From an uncultured Myxococcales bacterium (GTDB lineage: Bacteria; Myxococcota_A; Polyangia; Polyangiales; Polyangiaceae), in NCBI GenBank assembly GCA_937949945.1, contig CALFEQ010000076.1, positions 11,440 through 75,439 of the forward strand: a stretch of DNA of 64,000 nucleotides. The letters are read 5' to 3'. The notes beneath the pieces are model-generated. The model was not told where the DNA came from. It worked only from the letters and a program-made list of their open reading frames with translations, and ran no database searches. The translations under genes were made by a program, and so were the position numbers. Numbering within the stretch: the stretch's first letter is position 1; the number at the start of each line of letters is the position of its first letter. Positions 25,793-32,425 of the stretch are shown here, piece by piece.

Positions 25793-25808
25793 TGGCCGCG
25801 ACCTTGCA
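25793..25808 (+). promoter_or_regulatory. Sigma-54-type promoter of the 25843 gene and CBS gene
   Basis: Reads TGGCCG-CGACC-TTGCA, with TGGC and the full TTGCA and GG-N10-GC spacing. The predicted start is near 25819, giving a 24-base leader that contains AAGGAG. Confidence 0.7.
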
Positions 25809-25842
25809 GGGTGTCTCACGCCACCATCCGAAGGAGCACGCC

Positions 25843-26085
25843 ATGGGAACGAAGCAGGACATCCGCAAGGGCATCGACGAGGCGCTCGAAGCCCTCGAGC
25901 AAGCGGCCGACGAGGTACGCGTGAAGCTCCATCTCGCCGGCATGCAAGCAGCCGACGCGTGGGAGAAGCAGCTCGAGCCGCGCCTCTTCGAGGCACGGCG
26001 TCATGCGCGCGAGGCGACGGCCGCGTCGAAGGCTGCGATCGAGGAGACGCTGAAGGCCTTCCGCGATTTCGCGCGCGCCTTGTGA
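25843..26085 (+). CDS. Small helical stress-island protein
   Basis: Acidic-to-neutral, almost entirely helical protein of 80 aa (DIRKGIDEALEALEQAADEV, AAIEETLKAFRDFARAL) with heptad-like spacing, probably a coiled coil. No signal peptide or membrane segment. Not assigned to a family; it resembles short phasin-like or apolipoprotein-like helices. Start ATG 25843 with AAGGAG upstream and its own sigma-54-type promoter. The CBS protein gene follows 13 bp later, so the two are co-transcribed. Confidence 0.75.
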   Translation: MGTKQDIRKGIDEALEALEQAADEVRVKLHLAGMQAADAWEKQLEPRLFEARRHAREATAASKAAIEETLKAFRDFARAL

Positions 26086-26098
26086 GCGGGAGTGGGCG

Positions 26099-26809
26099 AT
26101 GGGCGAGGGGGCCCCCGTGCGCGACGACGAGCGACCACGCGCCAAACACGTGAGCCACCCCATCCTGCGACTCGACATCGTGGGGGCGAACGGGGCGCGC
26201 GAGTCGGAGTACCGCGTCTTCTGCAAGTACCAGCAGCGCTCGGTCCCGATCGGGACCTGCTCCGCCTGCGCGCACTGCGACGCCATCCTCCCCGCCCCGA
26301 CCCCGTCCGTCGAATGCACGATCCCGCTCGACGAGACGGAGCCGCCGCCCGATCCACAGGGCGTACGCACGGCCGTCGGCGGCGTGCTCGCGGCAGGAGC
26401 GACCGTGATCGATCCGTCGGTGACCGTCCGCGAGGCGCTCGCGCTCCTGCGCAGCGAAAATCGCCGCTCGGTCGCCGTCGTCGACGAGAAGCGGACGATC
26501 ATCGGCGTGGTCCACGAGGCCACGTTCGTCCCGAAGCCCGGGGCTCGGAAGGAGCCGCCGAACGAGAGCATCGCGCGCATCATGTCCGGCTCGGTCGTCG
26601 TCCACGAGAGCCTGCCGGTGAGGAAGGCGCTCGAGGTGCTGGCGGCGTCCCACCTCCGCGAGGTCACGGTCGTGAACGAAGACGGCGTCCCGCTCGGGCT
26701 CTTCCGCGACGTCGACGGCCTGCGCTGGCTCGTCGACGCACGCGATCGCGAGCGCACGGCGCGAGGGATTCCACGCGAAGAGCAGAAGCACGGAAGGGAT
26801 CTGCGATAG
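26099..26809 (+). CDS. CBS-pair protein with N-terminal cysteine motif
   Basis: Cytoplasmic protein of 236 aa. The N-terminal part contains VFCKYQQRSVPIGTCSACAHC (cysteines about residues 42, 55, 58 and 61), a likely metal-binding knuckle. Two CBS domains follow: TVIDPSVTVREALALLRSEN...IIGVVHEATF (about 98-142) and IMSGSVVVHESLPVRKALEVL...GLFRDVDGLRW (about 160-215). The protein at 29752 has the same plan, so they are paralogs. Adenine nucleotide sensing is expected of the CBS pair; the cysteines may add redox or metal sensing. Second gene of the unit starting at 25843. Confidence 0.82.
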   Translation: MGEGAPVRDDERPRAKHVSHPILRLDIVGANGARESEYRVFCKYQQRSVPIGTCSACAHCDAILPAPTPSVECTIPLDETEPPPDPQGVRTAVGGVLAAGATVIDPSVTVREALALLRSENRRSVAVVDEKRTIIGVVHEATFVPKPGARKEPPNESIARIMSGSVVVHESLPVRKALEVLAASHLREVTVVNEDGVPLGLFRDVDGLRWLVDARDRERTARGIPREEQKHGRDLR

Positions 26810-26899
26810 GAGCTCTTGCTGCGTGCGTAGGCCTCACGAGCTTGCCGCGACCTCGCGGATCGCACGCGAGAGACTGCGGCACGACGGGCTCGAAGTCAC

Positions 26900-26915
26900 C
26901 GGCATGGCGTCTGCC
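26900..26915 (+). promoter_or_regulatory. Weak sigma-54-type element before the PEBP-like gene
   Basis: Reads CGGCAT-GGCGT-CTGCC. The GG-N10-GC frame and GGCA are kept but the -12 box is poor. Its GC ends 13 bases before the ATG at 26928, exactly as in four stronger sites, which is the main reason for listing it. Confidence 0.35.
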
Positions 26916-26927
26916 TCATGGTAGGTC

Positions 26928-27407
26928 ATGCCGTTCCAGCTCACGTCGCCGAGCTTCGAGCACGAGCAGGAGATCCCCACGCGTCACACGTGCGAGGGCG
27001 AAGACGTCTCGCCTGCGCTCGTCTGGAGCTCGCCCCCGAAGGGGACGAAGTCGTTCGCGTTGATCGTCGACGATCCGGACGCACCGGATCCGCGCGCGCC
27101 GAAGCGCGTTTGGGTCCACTGGGTGCTGTACGGGCTTCCGGCCGACGCGCGATCGCTGCCCGAAGGAGTCACACGCACCACGCTCCCGCCCGGCGCGAAG
27201 GAGGGCGACAACGACTGGCGCGAGCGCGGCTGGCGCGGCCCGTGTCCGCCCATCGGAAGGCACCGCTACTTCTTCAAGCTCTACGCGCTCGACACCACCC
27301 TCGAGGAGCTCGGCCCCGGTGCCACGAAGAGCGATCTCGAGAACGCGATGACCGGGCACGTCCTCGACACCGCGACGCTCGTGGGGACCTACGAGAAGAA
27401 GCGTTGA
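26928..27407 (+). CDS. YbhB/YbcL-type PEBP (Raf kinase inhibitor-like) protein
   Basis: Protein of 159 aa covering the whole phosphatidylethanolamine-binding-protein fold. Typical blocks: FQLTSPSFEHEQEIPTRHTC, EDVSPALVWSSPPKGTKSFA, LIVDDPDAPDP (the DPDxP ligand-pocket motif), WVHWVLYGLP, GPCPPIGRHRYFFKLYALD (the GxHR block) and the C-terminal GHVLDTATLVGTYEKKR. Bacterial members are cytoplasmic or periplasmic with unclear ligands; no signal peptide is present here. ATG 26928 follows a weak -24/-12 element. Confidence 0.92.
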   Translation: MPFQLTSPSFEHEQEIPTRHTCEGEDVSPALVWSSPPKGTKSFALIVDDPDAPDPRAPKRVWVHWVLYGLPADARSLPEGVTRTTLPPGAKEGDNDWRERGWRGPCPPIGRHRYFFKLYALDTTLEELGPGATKSDLENAMTGHVLDTATLVGTYEKKR

Positions 27408-27414
27408 AGATCCG

Positions 27415-27594
27415 GTGAAGCGAACCGCCCCTCGAGCATCCACGCTCGTCGCAGCCCCGAGACCTCGGGCGCGACGCCTCGAGCGGCGGTCGGGCTGGCT
27501 CGTCTGGGTGGATGGCTATTGGCGCGGCCGATCCTGGGTTCCCGGGCACTACCGCAGCGCGTCCGGCCCGTCGCACCTCAGCGAAGATCCTTGA
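27415..27594 (+). CDS. Possible small YXWGXW-like protein
   Basis: Candidate gene of 59 codons starting GTG, eight bases after the PEBP stop. The middle reads GWLVWVDGYWRGRSWVPGHY, closely resembling the tryptophan-rich repeats (W.xGYW, W.PGHW) of YXWGXW-type small secreted proteins, which rarely arise by chance in GC-rich sequence. The first 25 residues are basic, without a convincing signal peptide, and there is only a weak ribosome-binding site (TGAAGA). It could also be the remnant of a longer gene. Confidence 0.4.
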   Translation: MKRTAPRASTLVAAPRPRARRLERRSGWLVWVDGYWRGRSWVPGHYRSASGPSHLSEDP

Positions 27595-27617
27595 GCCGAC
27601 GGCCCGTACGACGGCCG

Positions 27618-27782
27618 TCAATCTCTCGCCGGACGAGGCGAAGGCTTCGAGCCCGGCGGCATCCGGCGCGGCGCGTCCTGCTGCACGGGCTGCGTCGGGC
27701 CCGCATGATCGTGCTCGTCGACGATGGGCTTCGATCCCGCGCCGGTCTTGCGCTTCTTCGGCGCCGAAGCTCTGCGTTTCAT
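27618..27782 (-). CDS. Small basic protein, unknown
   Basis: Fifty-four-residue protein with ATG start and a near-perfect ribosome-binding site (AAGGAGGACGACC). It begins MKRRASAPKKRKTGAGSKP and ends in a Pro/Ser/Arg tail containing PPGSKPSPRPARD; no hydrophobic segment. Lys/Arg-rich and probably disordered, it could bind nucleic acid, but no family was recognised. Divergent from the CDP-alcohol phosphatidyltransferase gene at 27917. Confidence 0.55.
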   Translation of the reverse strand: MKRRASAPKKRKTGAGSKPIVDEHDHAGPTQPVQQDAPRRMPPGSKPSPRPARD

Positions 27783-27883
27783 GGTCGTCCTCCTTCGCGC
27801 ATGGGCGCGCAGCCTTCGCTTACCTCGCTCGCGCGATACGTCACGTACGCGAACGAGGTCGTGCGCGGCGCCCCGACGCGCCG

Positions 27884-27899
27884 GGGCACATGCCTTGCG
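27884..27899 (+). promoter_or_regulatory. Sigma-54-type promoter of the CDP-alcohol phosphatidyltransferase gene
   Basis: Reads GGGCAC-ATGCC-TTGCG: GGCAC and TTGC exact, with GG-N10-GC spacing. The predicted start at about 27910 would remove part of the AGGAG motif at 27905-27909, so the exact 5' end matters. Confidence 0.55.
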
Positions 27900-27916
27900 A
27901 GCGTAGGAGCGGCCCC

Positions 27917-28534
27917 ATGCTGAACGTCGCCAGAAGCCGGCCGGCCCCCGAGCCGAGCGCTTGGCGCTTCCCGCGAGATTTCGATCCGCGCGCGCTGACG
28001 ACGGTGCCCGGCATGCTCAGCTTGTCCCGCGTCGCGTTCGCGGCCCTCTTTCCGCTGACCATCGGACGCCCTGCCTGGTCGCTCGCGGTCCTCGCAGCGG
28101 CCGGCGCCTCGGACGTCCTCGACGGGTGGTGGGCGCGGCGGTTCCATCGAGCGAGCGCGACGGGCGCGATGCTCGACGGCGTCACGGACAAGGTCTTCTT
28201 CGTCGCCGTCGTCGTGACCCTCCTCGTGTCCAAGACCCTGAACGTGGTCGAGGTGCTCCTGATCGCGACGCGGGACATCGGCGAGCTCGCGCTGGCGGCT
28301 CGGATGGCGGTCGGGAGACAGAAGCAGAAGCTCACGGCCGCGCACGCCGCGAACGTCGGCGGGAAGGTCGCGACCCTTCTCCAGTACGTCGCCGTCGTCG
28401 CCGTCATCCTCGGCGCCGAGGGCGAGCTCCGAGCAGCGGTGATCGGCGCCGCCGCCCTCGCGGGCGTCGTGGCCGGCGCCGTGTACTGGGCGCGCGAGGA
28501 GCGTCGATCGCTCAAGGCCGCAGCCGCTCGGTGA
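27917..28534 (+). CDS. CDP-alcohol phosphatidyltransferase family protein
   Basis: Inner-membrane enzyme of 205 aa. The family signature DG(x)2AR(x)8G(x)3D(x)3D is complete in VLDGWWARRFHRASATGAML followed by DGVTDK (about residues 74-97), so the active site is intact. About five to six helices follow the N-terminal LSLSRVAFAALFPL. The family makes phospholipids such as phosphatidylglycerophosphate or cardiolipin from CDP-diacylglycerol; the alcohol used here cannot be read. ATG 27917 has TAGGAG upstream. The last 23 bp overlap the convergent DUF4833 gene. Confidence 0.85.
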   Translation: MLNVARSRPAPEPSAWRFPRDFDPRALTTVPGMLSLSRVAFAALFPLTIGRPAWSLAVLAAAGASDVLDGWWARRFHRASATGAMLDGVTDKVFFVAVVVTLLVSKTLNVVEVLLIATRDIGELALAARMAVGRQKQKLTAAHAANVGGKVATLLQYVAVVAVILGAEGELRAAVIGAAALAGVVAGAVYWAREERRSLKAAAAR

Positions 28535-29024
28535 GCCGCTTTCCGTTCTCCATGTCGGCGCCGTGCAGATCGATGTAGCGCACCTTCGGGATGAGCCCCG
28601 TCTCGTCCGTCGCGACGTAGATCCGCTCGAGGACCGCGCTTCGTCCGCAGATCACGATCTGCGCGACCCATCGTCCTTGCCAGCGGAGCACGCGGATCGA
28701 GCGCTCGGAGGTCGCGTTCAGGTAGAGGAGCCACGACCCGCCCTTCTCCGGGACGGCCTTGAAGCCGTACGCTCGACGGTCGAGGGCGTTGAGACCTTCG
28801 CGGCGGCCGTCCTCCGCCTTCAGGATCCAGTAGCAGATGACCGGCGTCTTCGGGTCGAGCTTGTCCACCTGCTCGAGCACCGCGTCGTACTGCACGATGT
28901 TGGCGTTCTTGCTCCGCTCGATGCGGAACAGGGGCACGTAGATCGGTCCCGCCGTCGCAGCGTTGGGCACGAGGAGCGCGACGGACGCGCCGAGCGCCGC
29001 ACGCCTCGTGATCTTCCGTGCCAT
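28512..29024 (-). CDS. DUF4833-like exported protein
   Basis: Exported protein of 170 aa. The N-terminus MARKITRRAALGASVALLV has a twin-arginine-like RR followed by a hydrophobic stretch, cleaved near NAATAG. The mature part, IYVPLFRIERSKNANIVQYDAV, KTPVICYWILKAEDGRREGL, YGFKAVPEKG and IRVLRWQGRWVAQIVIC, matches the DUF4833 pattern of small periplasmic proteins of unknown role. The ATG is 13 bases after a -24/-12 element with a perfect TTGCA. Its 3' end overlaps the phosphatidyltransferase gene by 23 bp. Confidence 0.72.
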   Translation of the reverse strand: MARKITRRAALGASVALLVPNAATAGPIYVPLFRIERSKNANIVQYDAVLEQVDKLDPKTPVICYWILKAEDGRREGLNALDRRAYGFKAVPEKGGSWLLYLNATSERSIRVLRWQGRWVAQIVICGRSAVLERIYVATDETGLIPKVRYIDLHGADMENGKRLTERLRP

Positions 29025-29036
29025 CGCTCGTGGTTC

Positions 29037-29052
29037 TGCAACGTACGTACCG
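29037..29052 (-). promoter_or_regulatory. Sigma-54-type promoter of the DUF4833 gene
   Basis: Minus strand CGGTAC-GTACG-TTGCA, with a perfect -12 box and GG-N10-GC spacing. The GC is 13 bases before the ATG, so the predicted start is two bases upstream of it. Confidence 0.55.
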
Positions 29053-29102
29053 CAGCACACGAGGCACGCGGTCGCGTGAGCGCGTCGCGTCGTCTCGGCC
29101 GA

Positions 29103-29534
29103 TCACATGCGATGGCCGCAGCCCGACCTCATGTCCTCGGCGCGGGCCCTCAGCTTGGCGCGCAGCGCGTCCCGATCACGCGGATCGACAGCGGCGAAGG
29201 TCACACGCGAGCCGCCGTCGATGGGCTCCTCTCCGATCCGGGCCGGGGGCAACCGGCGCGACCGTCGCCGTCCGTCGCCGGCGACGAAGGCACGATGCGC
29301 GCGCTCTCTCAGCTCGTCGACGCGCTCGGGAGGGGCCGTGAACGTGAGCGCGCCGCCTTCGGGCGTCTCTTCGAAGGCGACCTTCGATCCGGGGACGCCG
29401 AGCGGGCACCCGGACTGCAAGGGCGCATCCAGCACCGGCAGGTCCGCCGCGGGCACCTGCACCTCCGGCACCTCGACGCAACCCACGAGGAGGAGAAGCG
29501 CGGTCGTGACGGAGACGGCGGGGAGCGGCTCCAC
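29103..29534 (-). CDS. Small lipoprotein, unknown
   Basis: Lipoprotein of 143 aa starting with GTG. The signal peptide VTTALLLLVGC ends at cysteine about 19. The mature protein is mixed alpha/beta (VAFEETPEGGALTFTAPPERVDELRERA, GGSRVTFAAVDPRDRDALRAKL), which resembles two copies of a strand-helix unit. It ends SGCGHRM. No family recognised. Follows the DUF4833 gene divergently and lies back-to-back with the CBS gene region at 29752. Confidence 0.55.
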   Translation of the reverse strand: MEPLPAVSVTTALLLLVGCVEVPEVQVPAADLPVLDAPLQSGCPLGVPGSKVAFEETPEGGALTFTAPPERVDELRERAHRAFVAGDGRRRSRRLPPARIGEEPIDGGSRVTFAAVDPRDRDALRAKLRARAEDMRSGCGHRM

Positions 29535-29581
29535 GAACGCGCTTCTTGGATCGAACGGCCACCGGATGCCAGCTCGGCATG

Positions 29582-29616
29582 CGCAAAAGCTGCGGTCTCC
29601 GGCGCATCACCTGCGC
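29582..29616. promoter_or_regulatory. Two CGCA-N5-TGCG repeats upstream of the CBS gene at 29752
   Basis: CGCA-AAAGC-TGCG at 29582-29594 and GCGCA-TCACC-TGCGC at 29602-29616, 20 bases apart, i.e. about two helical turns. They are 106-140 bp upstream of the -24 box at 29722, within the range of sigma-54 enhancer sites. Confidence 0.5.
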
Positions 29617-29721
29617 TCGCCTCGCCCGGCAGAGGTGATCGCCCGCTCTCGGGCCCGTCGCGACGAACGCCCCGGTCGTGTGCGAAGATCGAGAGGAGAC
29701 GCGAGCGGAGCCCATGAGCTC

Positions 29722-29737
29722 AGGCTCGTGAGTTGCA
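29722..29737 (+). promoter_or_regulatory. Sigma-54-type promoter of the CBS-acyltransferase unit
   Basis: Reads AGGCTC-GTGAG-TTGCA, with a perfect -12 box and GG-N10-GC spacing. The predicted start is about 29748, at the end of the GGGGGAGG ribosome-binding site of the gene at 29752. Confidence 0.55.
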
Positions 29738-29751
29738 ACGGGGGGAGGTAC

Positions 29752-30426
29752 ATGCCCGAGCGCGTCACACCGCTTCGCCTCTGCACGATCGTCGACTCCG
29801 ACGGCGAGACGATCCAACCGTACGTGCGCTGCCCCAGGCGCGACGAGACGATCGACGCGCTCGCATGCACGGGCTGCGCGCGGATGCGCTCGCTCGAGTG
29901 GGATCCCAGTCGCGGTGGCGAGGTCACCTGTACCATCACCGAGGCGAGCGCACCCGCGAAGGTCGATCGACGCGCCGACCTGGGAGAGCTCGCGTCCCGC
30001 GTGCTGCTGCACGAGGTCGTCGCGCCCACGTCGCTCTGCGTGAAGAACGATCTTTCGCTCGAGCGGCTCAAGCACGTCGTCCAGACGCGGCGCGCGCGCG
30101 CCGTCGCCGTGATCGACGACGCGCGGAAGCTCCTCGGCCTGCTCTCGCTCGTGGACCTCGCGACGGCGCCGGACGTCGGCCGCGTCGCCGACCTCGAGCC
30201 GCGACGGATCCACCCTCTGCTCGACGACTCTCCCCTCGCCCACGCGATCGCGCTGATGGCCTCGGAGCAAGTGAACGAGGTGCCCGTCGTCCGAGCCGAC
30301 GGCACCTTCATCGGCGTCTACTACGCGGTGGACGCGCTCCGCTGGGTCGCCACGCGGATGGGCTACGTCATCCCCGAGCCCGCGCGTCCAGGCACGGACT
30401 CGCTCCCGAAGGAAGGTCCGTCATGA
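29752..30426 (+). CDS. CBS-pair protein with N-terminal cysteine motif (paralog of 26099)
   Basis: Cytoplasmic protein of 224 aa. The N-terminal region has YVRCPRRDETIDALACTGCARM (cysteines near residues 28, 39 and 42), arranged like those in the protein at 26099. Two CBS domains follow: APTSLCVKNDLSLERLKHVV...LLGLLSLVDLATA (about 97-145) and IHPLLDDSPLAHAIALMASE...FIGVYYAVDALRW (about 158-205). Probable nucleotide-sensing regulator. Strong ribosome-binding site GGGGGAGGTAC. Its stop overlaps the acyltransferase start (ATGA), so the two are translationally coupled and may act together on lipid synthesis. Confidence 0.85.
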   Translation: MPERVTPLRLCTIVDSDGETIQPYVRCPRRDETIDALACTGCARMRSLEWDPSRGGEVTCTITEASAPAKVDRRADLGELASRVLLHEVVAPTSLCVKNDLSLERLKHVVQTRRARAVAVIDDARKLLGLLSLVDLATAPDVGRVADLEPRRIHPLLDDSPLAHAIALMASEQVNEVPVVRADGTFIGVYYAVDALRWVATRMGYVIPEPARPGTDSLPKEGPS

Positions 30427-31214
30427 GGGTCGCGCGCTCCCGGGTCCCGCCAGGCTCGATCGAGGCGTACTCCGAGCCGTTCGCGCGGCGTTTCATGCGG
30501 TTTCTCGATCGGGTCGCCGACAAGCTCGACGTCGAGGTCGTCGGCATCGAGAACCTGCCGCCCGGTCGCGCGCTGCTCGTGACGAACCACGCCTTCGGCT
30601 TCGACGCCGCGCTACTCATGGCGCGCATCGAGGCGGCGACCGGCAGGCGCGTGTGGGTGCTCGGCGAGCACGCCTGGTGGGTCATCCCCGGGCTCCGACG
30701 GCTCGCGGCCGCGGTCGGGACCGTCGACGGCACGCAGGAGAACGCCGATCGTCTCCTGTCCGCAGACGAGCTCGTCCTCGTCATGCCGGGCGGCCTCCGC
30801 GAGGCGCTCAAGCCGCGCGAGCTCCGCTACCGCCTGCTCTGGGGGAATCGCTACGGCTTCGTGCGCGCCGCGTTGCGGAACCGTGCGCCCATCGTCCCGA
30901 TCGCGTCGCTCGGCCCCGAGGAGATCTTCGATCTCGTCGGCAACCCTTGGAAGCGCTCGCGACGGCTCCACCTCCCGTTCCCGCTGCCGCGGCCGGCGCA
31001 CCTGCTGCCGATCCCGCGTCGAGCACCGATCCGTTACGTCATCGGCGAGCCGATCCCCGTCGATCGCTGCGGCGACGTCGACGAGGAGACGGCCGTCCGC
31101 CGGCTCCGGCGCGAGGTCGAGGGTGCGCTCCACGAGGTCTTCGAGGAGCGCCTCGCGAGCCGAGCGGGGTTCCCCATCGCGGCGCCGCCGCCGAGCGAGA
31201 CGTCGCCGAGCTGA
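30423..31214 (+). CDS. PlsC-type lysophospholipid acyltransferase
   Basis: Membrane-associated acyltransferase of 263 aa. The catalytic HX4D box is LVTNHAFGFDAALL (His about 58, Asp about 63). VMPGGLREALKPRELRYRLLWG resembles the 'FPEG/PGG' acceptor block of the diacylglycerol- and phytyl-ester-type acyltransferases, and PIVPIASLG the fourth motif. It transfers an acyl chain to a lysophospholipid or other alcohol. Coupled to the CBS protein gene by a four-base overlap. No N-terminal signal; a short hydrophobic patch could anchor it. Confidence 0.82.
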   Translation: MRVARSRVPPGSIEAYSEPFARRFMRFLDRVADKLDVEVVGIENLPPGRALLVTNHAFGFDAALLMARIEAATGRRVWVLGEHAWWVIPGLRRLAAAVGTVDGTQENADRLLSADELVLVMPGGLREALKPRELRYRLLWGNRYGFVRAALRNRAPIVPIASLGPEEIFDLVGNPWKRSRRLHLPFPLPRPAHLLPIPRRAPIRYVIGEPIPVDRCGDVDEETAVRRLRREVEGALHEVFEERLASRAGFPIAAPPPSETSPS

Positions 31215-31220
31215 CCGCGC

Positions 31221-32174
31221 TCAGGGCCCCGGAGCCATGATGCGACCAGGCGCGCCGTTCGCGCCGTCCTGCGTGTGGCACGAGTTGCAGTCGCCCGAGG
31301 TCACCGCCTGGTTCATCGACCGCGTATTCCTGCCGTCGGTGACCGTCACCCTGAACGGCGGCGTGAGCCGCTCGCGGGTGAAGAAGTTGCCGGACGCGTT
31401 GACCTGCATGCGGACCGTCCTCGGACGGACCGGCCGCGAGTCGGTGACGATGACCGTGAGGCGCGGAGGCGGCGCCGATCCGATGCAGTCGTCCGGCTCG
31501 TGGAGCGTCGGGTAGACCGTGCCTGCGATGCGCAGGTTCGGCCCGCCCTGCTGCTGGTGGCAGTTGAGGCAGGCACGACCAGGGTGCATGAGCGGCGACG
31601 GTTGCCCCATCCACGTCTGTCCGCTCGTGCACGTCACGACGCCGGCATCTCCGGCGTCGGCCCCGGCGTCGTCCGGAAGCGGTGGAGCGCCGGCGTCGGC
31701 CGGGATGGGCGTGCACGACTCCGGATTCTTCGCGAGGCCGCCGTTCACCCAGTTCTCGAAGGCCGCGATCTCGTCGTCCTCGGCAGGCACGGCGGGCTGC
31801 GGAGGCATCAGGCCCGCCTTCATCAACTCGACGGCGACGGCGGCGCGCGACTTCGTCGGATCCTTCGTGGAGGGCGCGGACAGATCGGCGTAGTCGAGCA
31901 ACGGCGGCGGGCTCTCTCCCTGGTGACACGCGATGCACCGGTTCTCGATCACGCCCTGCACGTCGCAAGGGAGGCCGGTCGCCAAGCCGCTGCCGGCGGG
32001 TCCCGTCGGGTCCGTCGTGCTCGGCGTCGTCGCCGGATCCGTCCCCGGCGGGAGCACCGTATCGCCGCCGTCGGCCTCCTCGGCCGGCGGCTCGGACAGC
32101 GAGGTCGAGCACGCGGCGGCGACCACCGCGGCGGCGATCGTGGGGATCGTGAGCAACAGGAGGGCGTGGCGCAT
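31221..32174 (-). CDS. Triheme cytochrome c lipoprotein
   Basis: Secreted lipoprotein of 317 aa. The signal peptide ends VVAAAC (cysteine about 21). Three haem c motifs are present: CIACH (about 82), CLNCH (about 207) and CNSCH (near 297). The first domain ends with GLMPPQPAVP and an EIAAFENWVNGG helix, as in planctomycete/myxobacterial type cytochromes; the third haem sits near the C-terminus. An Asp/Ala-rich linker separates domains one and two. It probably passes electrons at the outer membrane or periplasm. It converges on the acyltransferase gene with 6 bp between. Confidence 0.82.
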   Translation of the reverse strand: MRHALLLLTIPTIAAAVVAAACSTSLSEPPAEEADGGDTVLPPGTDPATTPSTTDPTGPAGSGLATGLPCDVQGVIENRCIACHQGESPPPLLDYADLSAPSTKDPTKSRAAVAVELMKAGLMPPQPAVPAEDDEIAAFENWVNGGLAKNPESCTPIPADAGAPPLPDDAGADAGDAGVVTCTSGQTWMGQPSPLMHPGRACLNCHQQQGGPNLRIAGTVYPTLHEPDDCIGSAPPPRLTVIVTDSRPVRPRTVRMQVNASGNFFTRERLTPPFRVTVTDGRNTRSMNQAVTSGDCNSCHTQDGANGAPGRIMAPGP

Positions 32175-32425
32175 GGCGAACACTCCACGAAGGCTCGCGT
32201 GTCGATGACGGACGGAACGCGCGAGCACGCTCGAGCTTCAACATGTACCGCACCGAGATCGAACGCCAAAACATTCGCGTGTTGTCACTGCGGATGCACC
32301 AGGCATCTGCCCCCGATGGTTCACGGGCGCACCCGAGAGCGAGCGAAAATGTCTTCCTCGACTGTCGCGGGCTCACACCCGTCGTCACAGCCGCGCATGA
32401 ACGGTCGACGATCCAGGCAGGCCGA

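Noticed and set aside
25614..25800. Sigma-54-type promoter for the USP-hemerythrin gene
   Set aside because: The only candidate on the minus strand has a four-base instead of five-base gap between the -24 and -12 boxes, so the GG-GC spacing is wrong.
31270..31290. TGGCAC...TTGCAG match in the triheme gene
   Set aside because: The gap is three bases, not five, and it lies inside a coding region near the 3' end.
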